From contig NZ_KE161030.1 of assembly GCF_000412335.2 (NCBI RefSeq), forward strand, positions 158,014-222,013: DNA of 64,000 bases, read 5' to 3'. Below, one piece after another: positions 8,846 through 17,535 of this stretch; the stretch's first letter is position 1; the number at the start of each line of letters is the position of its first letter. The DNA is from Cedecea davisae DSM 4568 (GTDB lineage: Bacteria > Pseudomonadota > Gammaproteobacteria > Enterobacterales > Enterobacteriaceae). The notes beneath the pieces were generated by a model. It saw only the letters and a list, made by a program, of their open reading frames with translations, was not told the DNA's origin and ran no database searches. Both the position numbers and the translations under genes were made by a program.

Positions 8846-9223
8846 ATGAAAAAAGTATTAGCTCTGGTTGTTGCCGCTGCTATGGGTCTGTCTTCTGCCG
8901 CTTTCGCTGCTGACACTACTGCTACCGCTCCGGCTGCTGCTCCGGCAACTACCGCCGCTGCGCCAGCTGCCGCTAAAGCACCTGCTGCAAAAGTAACGCA
9001 CCATAAGAAACACAAAAAAGCTGCCGCTCAGAAAGCCCAGGCTGCTAAAAAGCACCATAAAAAAGCCGCTAAGCCAGCGACCGAGCAGAAAGCTCAGGCT
9101 GCCAAAAAGCACCACAAAAAAGCAGTAAAACCGGCTGCCGCTCAGAAGGCTCAGGCTGCTAAAAAACACGTTAAGAAACACCATAAAGCTGCTGTGAAAC
9201 CAGCTGCTCAGCCAGCAGCATAA
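8846..9223 (+). CDS. asr: Acid shock protein Asr
   Basis: A 125-residue periplasmic protein. Signal peptide [21 protein letters not shown], then an Ala/Pro/Thr-rich stretch (about residues 22-50), then a very basic C-terminal half built from three near-repeats of [13 protein letters not shown], ending KPAAQPAA. This is the known build of Asr, which is strongly induced at low pH and is thought to protect periplasmic proteins. A GAGGAT lies upstream as ribosome site. An RstA box lies in the promoter region and a strong terminator follows. The small gene ydgU lies downstream, as in E. coli. Confidence 0.95.
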   Translation: MKKVLALVVAAAMGLSSAAFAADTTATAPAAAPATTAAAPAAAKAPAAKVTHHKKHKKAAAQKAQAAKKHHKKAAKPATEQKAQAAKKHHKKAVKPAAAQKAQAAKKHVKKHHKAAVKPAAQPAA

Positions 9224-9263
9224 GTTTAACGGGGCAACCCCGGTAGCTTAAAGCGTTAACACG

Positions 9264-9288
9264 AACACCCGGCTTGCCGGGTGTTTTA
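9264..9288 (+). terminator. asr terminator
   Basis: Perfect 10-bp stem AACACCCGGC / GCCGGGTGTT with loop TT, followed by TTTT. A near copy of the hairpin (ACACCCGGC TT GCCGGATGT, one mismatched pair) lies at 9412-9432. Confidence 0.85.
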
Positions 9289-9367
9289 TTAGGGATAAAT
9301 AACGACGTTTGGAACGTATTTATCGCCTGCGGAAAAACGCAAAGAAGGGTGTCTTCTGCTTTACCCC

Positions 9368-9432
9368 AAACAGGTAAAAATCCCGTTTTTTACCTGTTTG
9401 CCACCGAGCCAGACACCCGGCTTGCCGGATGT
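9368..9432. repeat. Long hairpin plus second copy of the asr terminator stem
   Basis: 9368-9380 and 9387-9399 form a perfect 13-bp stem (AAACAGGTAAAAA / TTTTTACCTGTTT) with loop TCCCGT. It is followed at 9412-9432 by a degenerate copy of the asr terminator hairpin. Together with the terminator at 9264 they leave three successive hairpins between asr and ydgU. Confidence 0.6.
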
Positions 9433-9452
9433 TTCTTTCTGGAGTGCAGATA

Positions 9453-9536
9453 ATGTTGCGACGCTACAGTTTCGAGTTAATCCTCTCCCTGCTGATAACC
9501 TGCGGCGTTATCGCGCTGAATTTTTGGCTTAGTTAG
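9453..9536 (+). CDS. ydgU: Small membrane protein YdgU, 27 residues
   Basis: ATG at 9453 to TAG at 9534-9536. The product begins MLRRYSFELILSLLITCGVI and ends ALNFWLS: a short basic N-terminus followed by one transmembrane helix. Position right after asr and the RYxFELIL...LS pattern match the small E. coli membrane protein YdgU. A GGAG lies 8 bp upstream. It sits downstream of the asr terminator copies, so it may be expressed by read-through from the acid-induced asr promoter. Function is unknown. Confidence 0.75.
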   Translation: MLRRYSFELILSLLITCGVIALNFWLS

Positions 9537-9807
9537 TTCCATCCGCCGTTTCTGTTCTCGCCTTTGGCCTTTTTGGCCGTCAAAAAGAATGTTAACCCAT
9601 GCTCTCTTCCGACGATCGTGCGAAAAAATGTCTGACCGCCTTTAGCGTGGACCTGTGTTTATTTGGCCTCGCAAGATAAATCAGATAAGTGGGCTGGAAG
9701 GATTTGATATAATGTGGAATTACAAAAAATCTAATTCATAGATTATATTGAGATTTTTGCTAAACTTTTGAGATGTTGCTATAAGCAAGTTGAGATGGTT
9801 AAACATC

Positions 9808-10950
9808 ATGGCTCAATTTAATCACTTTGAACTCTCGCTTCTGAACCCTAGTTTTGACTCCCCTTTGGTCGATGCGCTGACGGAACTGGAGTTACTACGG
9901 CATCTGAGGCTGGAAACGGATGTCCACCCTATTCTGTTTGCGCAGTTGAAAGCCGTTTTCCACATGCTGGAGAGCTTGGGTTCTGCGAGGATCGAGGGGA
10001 ATCACACGACACTTGCCGACTATGTTGAAAGCAAGGTTGAAGGAACACAGAGTTCCACAGACCAGCTCAAAGAAATCAACAATATTGAAGCCGCGATGGA
10101 GTTCATTGACGAATACCTGAGCAATGGCGATGAGATAACGGAATATTTTATCCGCGAGTTACATAGCCTGGCAGTTGTGGGGCTGCAACAGGAGGGCGAT
10201 AAAACGCCCGGTGCATATCGACAACATAACGTTAGTATCGCCCAGTCCGATCATTTTCCTCCGGATCACATCCGTGTTCCTGATTATATGATGGAACTGA
10301 CCGCTTTTATTAATCGTGCCGACAAGCCAAAGTATGATCTGATGAAGATTGCGCTGGTACATCACCGTTTTGGCTGGATACATCCATTTGGTAATGGCAA
10401 TGGCCGCACGGTCAGATTGCTGACGTATGCGTTACTGATCAAATATGGTTTTAATGTTCAGGCGGGTGGCAGGGTACTTAATCCGACAGTGGTATTCTGT
10501 AACGATCGCGAACGTTATTACGCCATGCTTTCGTTAGCCGATAAGGGAACCGATCGGGGGCTGGAGGAATGGTGCTTATATGTCCTTTCGGGGATCTCAT
10601 CTGAGCTGAAGAAAGTCGATCAACTGACAAATAATGCTTTCCTGAGCAAAAAAATCCTGTACCCGGCTATCGACTTTTCGCTGGAGAGAGGACTGATAAA
10701 TTTGCTGGAATCGAAAGTTCTGAAACGTGCAGTTGAGCTGGGGACGATAAAAGCAGGCGATCTCCGCACCGTTTTACCTGACCTTAAACCGACGCAGGTG
10801 ACCTATCAGCTAGGTAAGCTGATTGAGCGGGGATTACTCCAGCCTGTAGAAGAAGGTGCTCGCATCTATACGGCGAAGTTTTCGAACTCATATCTGATTC
10901 GTGGGGTGATTAAGGTACTGAGGGAAGAAGGTTTTATTCCTGATTTGTGA
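9808..10950 (+). CDS. Fic-domain protein (predicted AMP transferase) with inhibitory helix and C-terminal winged helix
   Basis: About 380 residues from ATG 9808; a TTG six codons upstream is possible. The Fic core motif [12 protein letters not shown] lies near residue 195, with the invariant His and the anion-binding GNGR loop intact. Upstream, near residue 60, SARIEGN fits the (S/T)xxxE(G/N) self-inhibitory motif, so this is a class II Fic enzyme regulated within the same chain. The C-terminal third ([20 protein letters not shown]) looks like a winged helix-turn-helix. Family knowledge: such enzymes usually transfer AMP from ATP onto target proteins. Target unknown. It lies alone between ydgU and the tRNA-Phe repeat region, likely accessory DNA. 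Confidence 0.88.
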   Translation: MAQFNHFELSLLNPSFDSPLVDALTELELLRHLRLETDVHPILFAQLKAVFHMLESLGSARIEGNHTTLADYVESKVEGTQSSTDQLKEINNIEAAMEFIDEYLSNGDEITEYFIRELHSLAVVGLQQEGDKTPGAYRQHNVSIAQSDHFPPDHIRVPDYMMELTAFINRADKPKYDLMKIALVHHRFGWIHPFGNGNGRTVRLLTYALLIKYGFNVQAGGRVLNPTVVFCNDRERYYAMLSLADKGTDRGLEEWCLYVLSGISSELKKVDQLTNNAFLSKKILYPAIDFSLERGLINLLESKVLKRAVELGTIKAGDLRTVLPDLKPTQVTYQLGKLIERGLLQPVEEGARIYTAKFSNSYLIRGVIKVLREEGFIPDL

Positions 10951-11031
10951 GATCAGGGGATATCTGACTGATAATTTCTGTTTAAGTCTTCTTGGCCAGA
11001 TAACGTAAATTTTAGATAAAAATCTAAAAAC

Positions 11032-11055
11032 AAAAAACCAGCCCGTAGGCTGGTT
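11032..11055 (-). terminator. Second copy of the tRNA-Phe terminator
   Basis: Reverse strand AACCAGCC-TACG-GGCTGGTT followed by TTTTTT. It is the same hairpin as the one right after tRNA-Phe (11341-11364), here on the far side of the 72-bp repeat array. Confidence 0.8.
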
Positions 11056-11066
11056 TCTCTAAATAA

Positions 11067-11082
11067 TGCTGCCCGGACTCGG
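11067..11082 (-). repeat. Partial duplicate of tRNA-Phe 3' end
   Basis: TGCTGCCCGGACTCGG equals the last 16 bases of the tRNA-Phe gene (11376-11391) except for one base in the CCA triplet. With the adjoining terminator, the block 11032-11082 matches 11341-11391 at 48 of 51 positions, as a direct repeat. Confidence 0.85.
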
Positions 11083-11298
11083 ACAAAAACGTCGGGAACG
11101 TTTTTGAACAGCGCTTGCGCTGACCCAAAGGGCGAGTATCAGGATGAGATGAGTACAAAAACGTCGGGAACGTTTTTGAACAGTGCTTGCGCGGGCCCGA
11201 AGGGCGAGTATCAGGATGAGATGAGTACAAAAACGTCGGGAACGTTTTTGAACAGTGCTTGCGCTGGCCCGAAGGGCGAGTATCAGGATGATACGAGT
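11083..11298. repeat. Three 72-bp tandem repeats downstream of tRNA-Phe
   Basis: Units at 11083-11154, 11155-11226 and 11227-11298 are nearly identical. Each begins ACAAAAACGTCGGGAACGTT and contains an inverted repeat (CAAAAACGT / ACGTTTTTG), then GCGCTTGCGC-like and GCCC-GAA-GGGC hairpin segments, then GAGTATCAGGATGAGATGAG. The period is 24 codons, so both strands stay open across the array; a forward 71-codon frame at 11104-11319 and a reverse 68-codon frame at 11024-11230 result. The array lies between two copies of the tRNA 3' end plus terminator. The arrangement resembles the E. coli tyrT rtT repeats, which also carry tRNA 3' ends. Confidence 0.85.
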
Positions 11299-11340
11299 AA
11301 CCGAACTTTAGTTCGATGAAGAGGCCAGACGCCAGAAAGC

Positions 11341-11364
11341 AAAAAACCAGCCCGTAGGCTGGTT
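11341..11364 (-). terminator. tRNA-Phe terminator
   Basis: Reverse strand AACCAGCC-TACG-GGCTGGTT then TTTTTTG, starting 11 bp after the tRNA 3' CCA. Confidence 0.85.
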
Positions 11365-11375
11365 TCTTTAAATAG

Positions 11376-11451
11376 TGGTGCCCGGACTCGGAATCGAACC
11401 AAGGACACGGGGATTTTCAATCCCCTGCTCTACCGACTGAGCTATCCGGGC
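11376..11451 (-). tRNA. tRNA-Phe (GAA)
   Basis: The reverse strand starts GCCCGGATAGCTCAGTCGGT and ends GAGTCCGGGCACCA, 76 bases with encoded CCA. The acceptor stem GCCCGGA/TCCGGGC, D-loop AGTCGGTAGA, anticodon loop ATTGAAAAT (anticodon GAA) and T-arm GGTTCGATTCC are all intact and match the E. coli tRNA-Phe genes. The neighbour dicD is the same as beside E. coli pheU. Confidence 0.97.
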
Positions 11452-11565
11452 AACGGGCGGCATTAAACCGTAAAGGCCGTTAGGCGTCAACGGCTTTGTC
11501 ATAAAAAATAGCTGAAACCATGCTGATTGGCTGCTTTTCATTCAGAGCGGCTAAAAAGTGCAGCT

Positions 11566-12141
11566 TCAGGTTAAGGCACCGCCCTGGCGGCACAGCGCAA
11601 AGCGCAGAATGTCTTCTGCCAGCGTGCGGGCCGTGTCGATGTCTGCCTGGCTACGTTTGACCAATAGCTTGCTCAGGCAGCCTTCTAATACTAACTCCAT
11701 CTGGTGCGCAACCATGGTCGGGTCGTCCACTTCCATCTGGGTTAGCAGCTCGTGAGTGTACTCCCAGGCCGCCTTTTTCTGCTGATCCGCGAGCTGATGG
11801 ATCGGATGCGTTGGGTCAGGGTAGAAAGTGCAGGCGGCAATAAACAGACAGCCGGGGTAGCGCTGGTTATTGACGCATTCGGCCAGCGCCTGGTAGCGCC
11901 TCAGCAACTTCTGCTCAGGAGACATTTCCTCATCCAACATCAGCTGGCGGCGCCAGACATCCACCTGCGAGCTGAGATAACGCAGGGCGTCGTACAGCAT
12001 GGCTTCGCCGTCCGGCCAGAACTGACGGATCTTGTCGACAGGATAATCGGCCTCGGCGGCCACCATCTCCAGCGTCGTGCTGGCTATGCCTTCTCGTTCA
12101 AGGACATGCAGGGCGTGCTCTAAAACTTCTTCGCGTTGCAC
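11566..12141 (-). CDS. dicD: TetR-family regulator DicD (YjdC)
   Basis: 191 residues, the same length as E. coli YjdC/DicD, beginning [20 protein letters not shown] and ending [12 protein letters not shown]. The N-terminal 50 residues form the TetR helix-turn-helix ([20 protein letters not shown]). The strongly conserved [16 protein letters not shown] segment and the family-specific ligand domain support the identification. It lies 38 bp downstream of dsbD on the same strand, as in E. coli, and may be co-transcribed with it. Its ligand and targets are poorly known. Confidence 0.93.
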   Translation of the reverse strand: MQREEVLEHALHVLEREGIASTTLEMVAAEADYPVDKIRQFWPDGEAMLYDALRYLSSQVDVWRRQLMLDEEMSPEQKLLRRYQALAECVNNQRYPGCLFIAACTFYPDPTHPIHQLADQQKKAAWEYTHELLTQMEVDDPTMVAHQMELVLEGCLSKLLVKRSQADIDTARTLAEDILRFALCRQGGALT

Positions 12142-12179
12142 GGTCTTCTCCTTACGTTTCCCAACGGGTTAAGTGTTGT

Positions 12180-13952
12180 TTACTGCCTGCGATTGTGCAA
12201 ATGCTCGCTAAACACCTTTGCATCCATAAAGCCGGTTACGCGGTCCGCCGGTTGCTCCTTGCCGTTGGCGTCAAAGAACAAAATTGTCGGCAGGCCAAGC
12301 ACCTGTAGATGCTTCAACAAAGCCTTATCGGCGGCGTTGTTTGCCGTCACGTTGGCCTGAAGTAAAACGGTGCCAGATAGCGCGCTTTGCACCTGAGGAT
12401 CGCTAAAGGTGTATTTTTCGAACTCTTTACAGGCCACGCACCAGTCTGCATAAAGGTCGAGCATTACCGGCTTGCCTTTAGCGTTCGCCAGTGCCTGGTC
12501 CAGCTGTTCAACGGTGGCTATCTGATTAAAGCTAAGGTGCGGAGTATTCTGCGTGGCCGCAGGTGCACCAAACGCCCAGTCCTGTAGCGGGCGAACGCAA
12601 ACCAGCGCGGCGCCAAGTAGGGCGATTTGCAGTACACGTAGCCACGATTTTTTCGCACCCAGGCTGGTAATAAAGGCCCAACTAAAGAATGCCACGCCGA
12701 GCAGGCTCCAGAGGCGCAGGCCCCAAATGTCGCCCAGTACACGCTCCAGAAGGAAGACCGGCAGGGCGAGGATCACGAAGCCAAACGCGGTTTTAACGCT
12801 TTCCATCCACGGGCCGCTTTTCGGCAGCAGCCGGTTGCCAAAGACGGTGATGAGGATCAGCGGCAGGCCCATGCCGAGGGCATAGAGGTAAAGCGTGCCG
12901 CCGCCGAGCCACATGTTCCCGCTCTGGGCGATGTACAGCAGGATGGCGCTGAGTGGCGCAGTCGTGCACGGCGAGCAGATAAGCCCGGCCAGCGCGCCCA
13001 TGGCAAAGACGCCGCCTGCCGAACCGCCCTGTTGACGGTTGCTGATAAGCGCAAGGCGGGTCTGAAGCGAGGAGGGCAGTTGCAGAGTAAACAGGCCGAA
13101 CATCGAGGCGGCCAGCAGGATAAACAGCGCCGACAGGCCGATAAGCACGTAAGGATGCTGTAGCGCGGCCTGGAATTGTAGCCCGGCAGCGGCAACGACC
13201 AGGCCGAGGGCGGTATACGTCAACGCCATGCCCTGCACATAGACAAAGGCCAGCAGCAGCGCTCTGGCGGTTGAAAGCCGCTGTTTACCTCCCAGCACGA
13301 TGCCGGAGATAAGCGGGTACATCGGCAGCACGCAGGGAGTAAAGGCGATGCCGATCCCTATCAGGAATGCCCATAGCGAAGAGAAGGGGAGCGATGAGGG
13401 GGCGGAGTTGTCTGTGCCCCTCACCCCGGCCCTCTCCCCAGGAGGGGAGAGGGGGGAAGAAATATTGGCCTCATCTCCCGGAGGGGAGATACGGGAAGAA
13501 TTTGCAGAGTCAGATTGAGCCAGGGGAGCTACCGCACTCAGCGGCACAACGCGAGTTTCCGGTGGATAGCAGAACCCTGCTTCGGCGCAGCCCTGGTAGG
13601 TCACGCTTAGCGTTGAACCTTTGCTGGCGGAATTTATCGTTACCGGCAGGGAAAGCTGGTCGGTAAAGATCTCCGTTTTGCCGTAGAACTCGTCTTCATG
13701 CCAGCTGCCTTTGGGGACGCTAAGCGGCGCAATGTCGGCGCTGGCGGGCTGGACTTTGATCTGCTGGCGATAAAGGTAATAGCCGGGTTTTATCTGCCAG
13801 TTAAGGGTGAGCTGGTGTTCGGACTGCTGGAAATCAAAGGCAAAGGCCTGATCCACCGGCACAAACTGGGTTTTATTCTGGCCGTCAAAAAGCCCGGCGA
13901 AGGCCTGCGAGCTACAAAGCAGCAGGACTAGCGTAAGGATGCGTAAAGCCAT
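12180..13952 (-). CDS. dsbD: Thiol:disulfide interchange protein DsbD, with inserted repeat in the linker
   Basis: 590 residues. Order: signal peptide ([20 protein letters not shown]), N-terminal periplasmic domain with [14 protein letters not shown], an eight-helix membrane domain ([34 protein letters not shown]), and a C-terminal thioredoxin domain with the redox pair in [12 protein letters not shown]. DsbD passes electrons from cytosolic thioredoxin to periplasmic DsbC, DsbG and CcmG. The E. coli protein has 565 residues; the extra 25 lie in the flexible linker before the membrane domain and are encoded by a palindromic repeat element (13417-13495). The start overlaps the cutA end by 25 bp, and dicD follows. 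Confidence 0.95.
   Translation of the reverse strand: MALRILTLVLLLCSSQAFAGLFDGQNKTQFVPVDQAFAFDFQQSEHQLTLNWQIKPGYYLYRQQIKVQPASADIAPLSVPKGSWHEDEFYGKTEIFTDQLSLPVTINSASKGSTLSVTYQGCAEAGFCYPPETRVVPLSAVAPLAQSDSANSSRISPPGDEANISSPLSPPGERAGVRGTDNSAPSSLPFSSLWAFLIGIGIAFTPCVLPMYPLISGIVLGGKQRLSTARALLLAFVYVQGMALTYTALGLVVAAAGLQFQAALQHPYVLIGLSALFILLAASMFGLFTLQLPSSLQTRLALISNRQQGGSAGGVFAMGALAGLICSPCTTAPLSAILLYIAQSGNMWLGGGTLYLYALGMGLPLILITVFGNRLLPKSGPWMESVKTAFGFVILALPVFLLERVLGDIWGLRLWSLLGVAFFSWAFITSLGAKKSWLRVLQIALLGAALVCVRPLQDWAFGAPAATQNTPHLSFNQIATVEQLDQALANAKGKPVMLDLYADWCVACKEFEKYTFSDPQVQSALSGTVLLQANVTANNAADKALLKHLQVLGLPTILFFDANGKEQPADRVTGFMDAKVFSEHLHNRRQ
13417..13495. repeat. REP-like palindromic repeat inserted in frame in dsbD
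   Basis: Forward strand CCCCTCACCCCGGCCCTCTC opens the element. A perfect 10-bp hairpin (CCCTCTCCCC at 13430-13439, GGGGAGAGGG at 13444-13453) is followed by a second (ATCTCCC at 13473-13479, GGGAGAT at 13484-13490). The same family occurs in intergenic regions of this window (50876-51014 and 54170-54257, and in shortened form at 20617-20640). On the dsbD strand it is open and codes for [11 protein letters not shown] and [12 protein letters not shown]. Confidence 0.8.
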
Positions 13953-14251
13953 GAGAGATATTCACTGTTTCCATGTGCAACTGGCAGAACCAGTAATTCT
14001 GGAGTTTGATAAGGGTGGTGGGATTTCAGGCAGGCAAGCAGCGCTTCCTGGTGCTCCACGTCGCTTTTCAGCAGCATTTGTACTTCGTACTCCTGCTCCA
14101 GTTTCCCTTCCCAATAATAGAGCGAGGTTGCGCCCGGCAGCAGCGTAACGCATGCCGCAAGCTTCTCGGCCAAAACTTTAGCCGCCAGGTCCTGAGCGCT
14201 GGCTTCATCCGGTGCGGTACAGAGTACAACTACAGCCTGAGTCATCGACAT
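13928..14251 (-). CDS. cutA: Divalent-cation tolerance protein CutA
   Basis: 107 residues from ATG 14251 ([20 protein letters not shown]); GAGG six bases upstream supports this start over the ATG at 14281. The family signature [20 protein letters not shown] and the C-terminal [24 protein letters not shown] are intact. CutA forms a very stable trimer of ferredoxin-like folds. It was linked to copper tolerance in E. coli, although the exact role is unclear. It overlaps dsbD, with dcuA upstream, as in E. coli. Confidence 0.94.
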   Translation of the reverse strand: MSMTQAVVVLCTAPDEASAQDLAAKVLAEKLAACVTLLPGATSLYYWEGKLEQEYEVQMLLKSDVEHQEALLACLKSHHPYQTPELLVLPVAHGNSEYLSWLYASLR

Positions 14252-14302
14252 CACAAACCTCATTACGGGAGGAAATGGCATCGACTATAGCATGAGGAGG
14301 AG

Positions 14303-14329
14303 AAGACGGGCCGAATTACGACCCGTCTT
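14303..14329 (-). terminator. Hairpin after dcuA
   Basis: AAGACGGG at 14303-14310 pairs with CCCGTCTT at 14322-14329, 8 bp with an 11-base loop, ten bases after the dcuA stop. No T-run follows on the dcuA strand, so termination may be partial and allow read-through into cutA-dsbD. Confidence 0.5.
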
Positions 14330-14338
14330 TGAGGAGAT

Positions 14339-15640
14339 TTACAGCAGCACGCTACCTATCAGGAAGCCGAAGCATACCGCCAGCACTACGCCCATCGTGC
14401 CGGGAATAAAGAACGGGTGGTTGAAGACAAATTTGCCGATGCGGGTCGTGCCGGTATCGTCCATCTGCACCGCCGCAACCAGGGTTGGGTAGGTTGGCAG
14501 GATAAACAGGCCGGAGACGGCGGCAAAAGAGGCCACTGCGGTTAAAGGCGATACGTTAAGAGCCAGCGCCATCGGCATCAGTGCCTTCGCGGTGGCGGCC
14601 TGGGAGTAAAGCAGGGCCGAGGCAAAGAAGAAGATTATCGCCAGCAGCCACGGATGCCCCTGGATAACGCTGCCCGCCGTCTCTTTGATCCAGTCGATGT
14701 TAGCGGCAACAAAAGTATCGCCCAGCCACGCAACGCCGAGGATACAAATACAGGCGCTCATACCGGCCTTGAAGGTGCTGGAATTCAGGATGCTTTCCGT
14801 TTCCACGCCGCAGATGACCGTTGTCAGCGTGGCGACGGCCAGCATAATAATCAGAATCGCGTTGGTGGTGTTCATTAGCGGCGTTGCCACCAGGCCCAGG
14901 CTCGGGCTGTTGACGATGGCATAGATAACCACGCCAACCACGCCCAACAGGAAGAGGAGGACGGAGGTTTTGGCGCGTGGTTTAATTTCAATCTGCTTGT
15001 CGCCGCGCAGCTCAATCAGGCCTTCTTCCAGGCGTTTCAGATAAACCGGGTCGTCAGAGAGTTTGGAGTTGAACAGAATAGACACCAGGAATGACATCAC
15101 CAGCACCGCCAGCAGCGTGGACGGAATCACGACCGACAGCAGATGAATATAGCTGACGCCGTGGCCTTCCATCACCGAAGACATGTAAACCACCGCGGCG
15201 GAAATTGGTGAGGCGGTAATGGCTATCTGGGCAGAGACCACGGCCGTCGAGAGCGGGCGGCAGGGTTTAATGCCCTGTTCTTTGGCGACTTCGGCAATCA
15301 CCGGCAGCGTGGCCAGTGAGATATTGCCGGTGCCGGCGAAGATAGTCAGGAAGTAAGTCACAATAGGCGCAAGAATGGTGATGTACTTAGGGTTCTTGCG
15401 TAACAGCTTCTCGGTTTGGTGAACCAGGTAGTCGAGGCCGCCCGCAATTTGCATCGCGGAGATGGCTGCGATAACCGCCATGATGATAGAGATAACGTCG
15501 AAGGGAATGCTGCCAGGTTTCACGCCGATGGCCGCGAGAACCAGTACCCCAAGCCCTCCCGCGTAGCCAATGCCTATCCCGCCAAGCCTTGCCCCCAGAA
15601 AAATCGCTGCTAACACGATGATGAGTTCGATGACTATCAT
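14339..15640 (-). CDS. dcuA: Anaerobic C4-dicarboxylate transporter DcuA
   Basis: 433 residues, identical in length to E. coli DcuA, starting MIVIELIIVLAAIFLGARLG. It is highly hydrophobic with about ten or more membrane segments and typical Dcu signatures (PIVTYFLTIFAGTGNISLAT, IKPCRPLSTAVVSAQIAITA). It exchanges aspartate, fumarate, malate and succinate across the inner membrane. It is downstream of aspA on the same strand, with a terminator hairpin between them. The pair allows aspartate uptake and conversion to fumarate for fumarate respiration; the frd genes lie further right in this window. Confidence 0.97.
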   Translation of the reverse strand: MIVIELIIVLAAIFLGARLGGIGIGYAGGLGVLVLAAIGVKPGSIPFDVISIIMAVIAAISAMQIAGGLDYLVHQTEKLLRKNPKYITILAPIVTYFLTIFAGTGNISLATLPVIAEVAKEQGIKPCRPLSTAVVSAQIAITASPISAAVVYMSSVMEGHGVSYIHLLSVVIPSTLLAVLVMSFLVSILFNSKLSDDPVYLKRLEEGLIELRGDKQIEIKPRAKTSVLLFLLGVVGVVIYAIVNSPSLGLVATPLMNTTNAILIIMLAVATLTTVICGVETESILNSSTFKAGMSACICILGVAWLGDTFVAANIDWIKETAGSVIQGHPWLLAIIFFFASALLYSQAATAKALMPMALALNVSPLTAVASFAAVSGLFILPTYPTLVAAVQMDDTGTTRIGKFVFNHPFFIPGTMGVVLAVCFGFLIGSVLL

Positions 15641-15707
15641 GGTTGCTTCCTTGATGTTTTAATGAGATGAAAATGAGTTGTTATGTTTTCGTATACCGTT
15701 GAAATGA

Positions 15708-15737
15708 AAAAGGCACGTCCGGTTGGACGTGCCTTTT
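15708..15737 (-). terminator. aspA terminator
   Basis: Perfect 13-bp stem AAAAGGCACGTCC / GGACGTGCCTTTT with loop AACC on the reverse strand, between aspA and dcuA. The arm itself supplies the T-run. Confidence 0.85.
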
Positions 15738-15755
15738 GGCGTTTATGCTGATGAA

Positions 15756-17192
15756 TTATTGTTCGTTTTCATCGGTATAGCGCTTAGCTTTGTAAGCCGG
15801 GTGCATCAGGTTATGGACGGAGAAGATATCGTCCAGCTCGGCTTCGGTCAGCAGGCCACGCTCCAGTACGACTTCGCGCACGCTCTTGCCGGTTTCCGCA
15901 CAAATCTTGCCGACGATATCGCCGTTGTGGTGACCAATGAACGGGTTCAGGTAAGTCACGATGCCGATGGAGTTATACACGTAGCTTTCACACACTTCTT
16001 TATTAGCGGTGATGCCGTTGATGCATTTTTCCAGCAGGTTGTAGCAGGCGTTGGTCAGGATGTGGATAGACTCGAACATCGCCTGGCCAATAACCGGCTC
16101 CATCACGTTCAGCTGTAGCTGACCGGCTTCGGAAGCCATGGTCACAGTGGTGTCATTGCCGATAACTTTGAAGCAGACCTGGTTAACCACTTCTGGCACT
16201 ACCGGGTTCACTTTGGCTGGCATGATGGATGAACCCGCCTGCAGTTCCGGCAGGTTAATTTCGTTCAGGCCGGAACGCGGGCCGGAAGAGAGTAGGCGCA
16301 GGTCGTTACAGATTTTCGACATCTTCACGGCCAGGCGTTTCAGCGAGCTGTGTACCATGACATAAGCGCCGCAGTCGGAGGTTGCTTCAATCAGGTCTTC
16401 CGCCGGTACGCAAGCCAGGCCGCTCACTTCAGCCAGCTTCTGAACCGCCAGCTGCTGGTAACCATCCGGGGTATTCAGGCGAGTACCGATGGCGGTTGCG
16501 CCGAGGTTAACTTCAAGCAGCAGTTCCGCGGTGCGCAGCAGGTTACGAGTCTCTTCGGTCAGCAGCACGTTGAACGCGTGGAATTCCTGGCCGAGGGTCA
16601 TTGGGACGGCATCCTGCAGCTGGGTACGGCCCATTTTCAGAATTTCTGCGAACTCAACCGCTTTACGCTGGAAGCCTTCGCCCAGCTGGTTGATAGCGTC
16701 GATAAGTTTGATGATTGAGGCGTAAACCGCAATACGGAAGCCGGTTGGGTAGGCGTCGTTGGTGGACTGGCATTTATTGACGTGGTCGTTCGGGTTCAGG
16801 AACTGGTATTCACCTTTCTGGTGGCCCATCAGTTCGAGGCCGATATTGGCGAGCACTTCGTTGGTGTTCATGTTGACGGAAGTACCGGCGCCGCCCTGGT
16901 AAACGTCTACCGGGAACTGATCCATGCATTTGCCGTTGTTCAGAACTTCATCACAGGCCTGGATAATGGTATTAGCGATGCTCTTCGGAATGGTTTGCAG
17001 TTCCTTGTTCGCCATTGCCGCCGCTTTTTTTACCATTACCATACCGCGTACAAATTCCGGTATGTCGCTGATTTTACTGTTGCTAATGTAGAAGTTTTCA
17101 ATCGCACGCAGAGTGTGAACACCATAATAGGCATCCGCTGGCACTTCCCTGGTACCTAACAAATCTTCTTCGATACGAATGTTATTTAACAT
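15756..17192 (-). CDS. aspA: Aspartate ammonia-lyase AspA
   Basis: 478 residues starting [20 protein letters not shown]. The fumarase/aspartase signature [15 protein letters not shown], which carries the catalytic serine loop, is intact, as are the substrate-binding motifs [10 protein letters not shown] and [16 protein letters not shown]. It converts L-aspartate to fumarate and ammonia in the cytosol. Length and text match E. coli aspartase closely. It is followed by its own terminator and then dcuA. The 343-bp gap upstream, shared with divergent fxsA, holds a CRP-like sequence. Confidence 0.98.
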   Translation of the reverse strand: MLNNIRIEEDLLGTREVPADAYYGVHTLRAIENFYISNSKISDIPEFVRGMVMVKKAAAMANKELQTIPKSIANTIIQACDEVLNNGKCMDQFPVDVYQGGAGTSVNMNTNEVLANIGLELMGHQKGEYQFLNPNDHVNKCQSTNDAYPTGFRIAVYASIIKLIDAINQLGEGFQRKAVEFAEILKMGRTQLQDAVPMTLGQEFHAFNVLLTEETRNLLRTAELLLEVNLGATAIGTRLNTPDGYQQLAVQKLAEVSGLACVPAEDLIEATSDCGAYVMVHSSLKRLAVKMSKICNDLRLLSSGPRSGLNEINLPELQAGSSIMPAKVNPVVPEVVNQVCFKVIGNDTTVTMASEAGQLQLNVMEPVIGQAMFESIHILTNACYNLLEKCINGITANKEVCESYVYNSIGIVTYLNPFIGHHNGDIVGKICAETGKSVREVVLERGLLTEAELDDIFSVHNLMHPAYKAKRYTDENEQ

Positions 17193-17382
17193 GTGAACCT
17201 TCTTAGTAAAGCTGCAGATAAATGCGCTGTATTATTCACACACACGAAATGTGGTTGTGAGTTTAATTGACCGATGATTATGTCCATATTCGGCCGCGTT
17301 TTCGTGATCATATGCTGATGATAGCGAAAAGCAGTAACCTGGATCACTTATTAAAAGCCGCGTTGCATAACAATTATTAATA

Positions 17383-17398
17383 TGTGATATAGGTCAAC
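17383..17398 (-). promoter_or_regulatory. Possible CRP site between aspA and fxsA
   Basis: TGTGATATAGGTCAAC has a perfect left half-site and three of five matches in the right half of TGTGA-N6-TCACA. The aspA-fxsA gap (17193-17535) is otherwise AT-rich promoter DNA with no gene. aspA is catabolite-controlled in E. coli, but this placement is a guess. Confidence 0.35.
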
Positions 17399-17535
17399 AG
17401 TTGAAAATTTCCAGAAAAATTTCACCGCTCAAGCATTGATCTTTTCCGCTCTCGTCGCCATTTCACCTCTACGCGTGATTGCTAACCCATTTTTGCGAGG
17501 CCACTTCAGGACTCGCCCGATTACAGGAGCGTACG

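Noticed and set aside
9599..9679. 26-codon frame after ydgU
   Set aside because: No ribosome site and no family; too short to support.
11083..11298. CRISPR array
   Set aside because: Units are contiguous 72-bp tandem repeats without unique spacers and no cas genes are present.
11104..11319. 71-codon frame with 24-residue repeats in the tRNA-Phe array
   Set aside because: It arises because the 72-bp unit is a multiple of three; the DNA or RNA repeat explains it better than a protein, and no ribosome site is visible.
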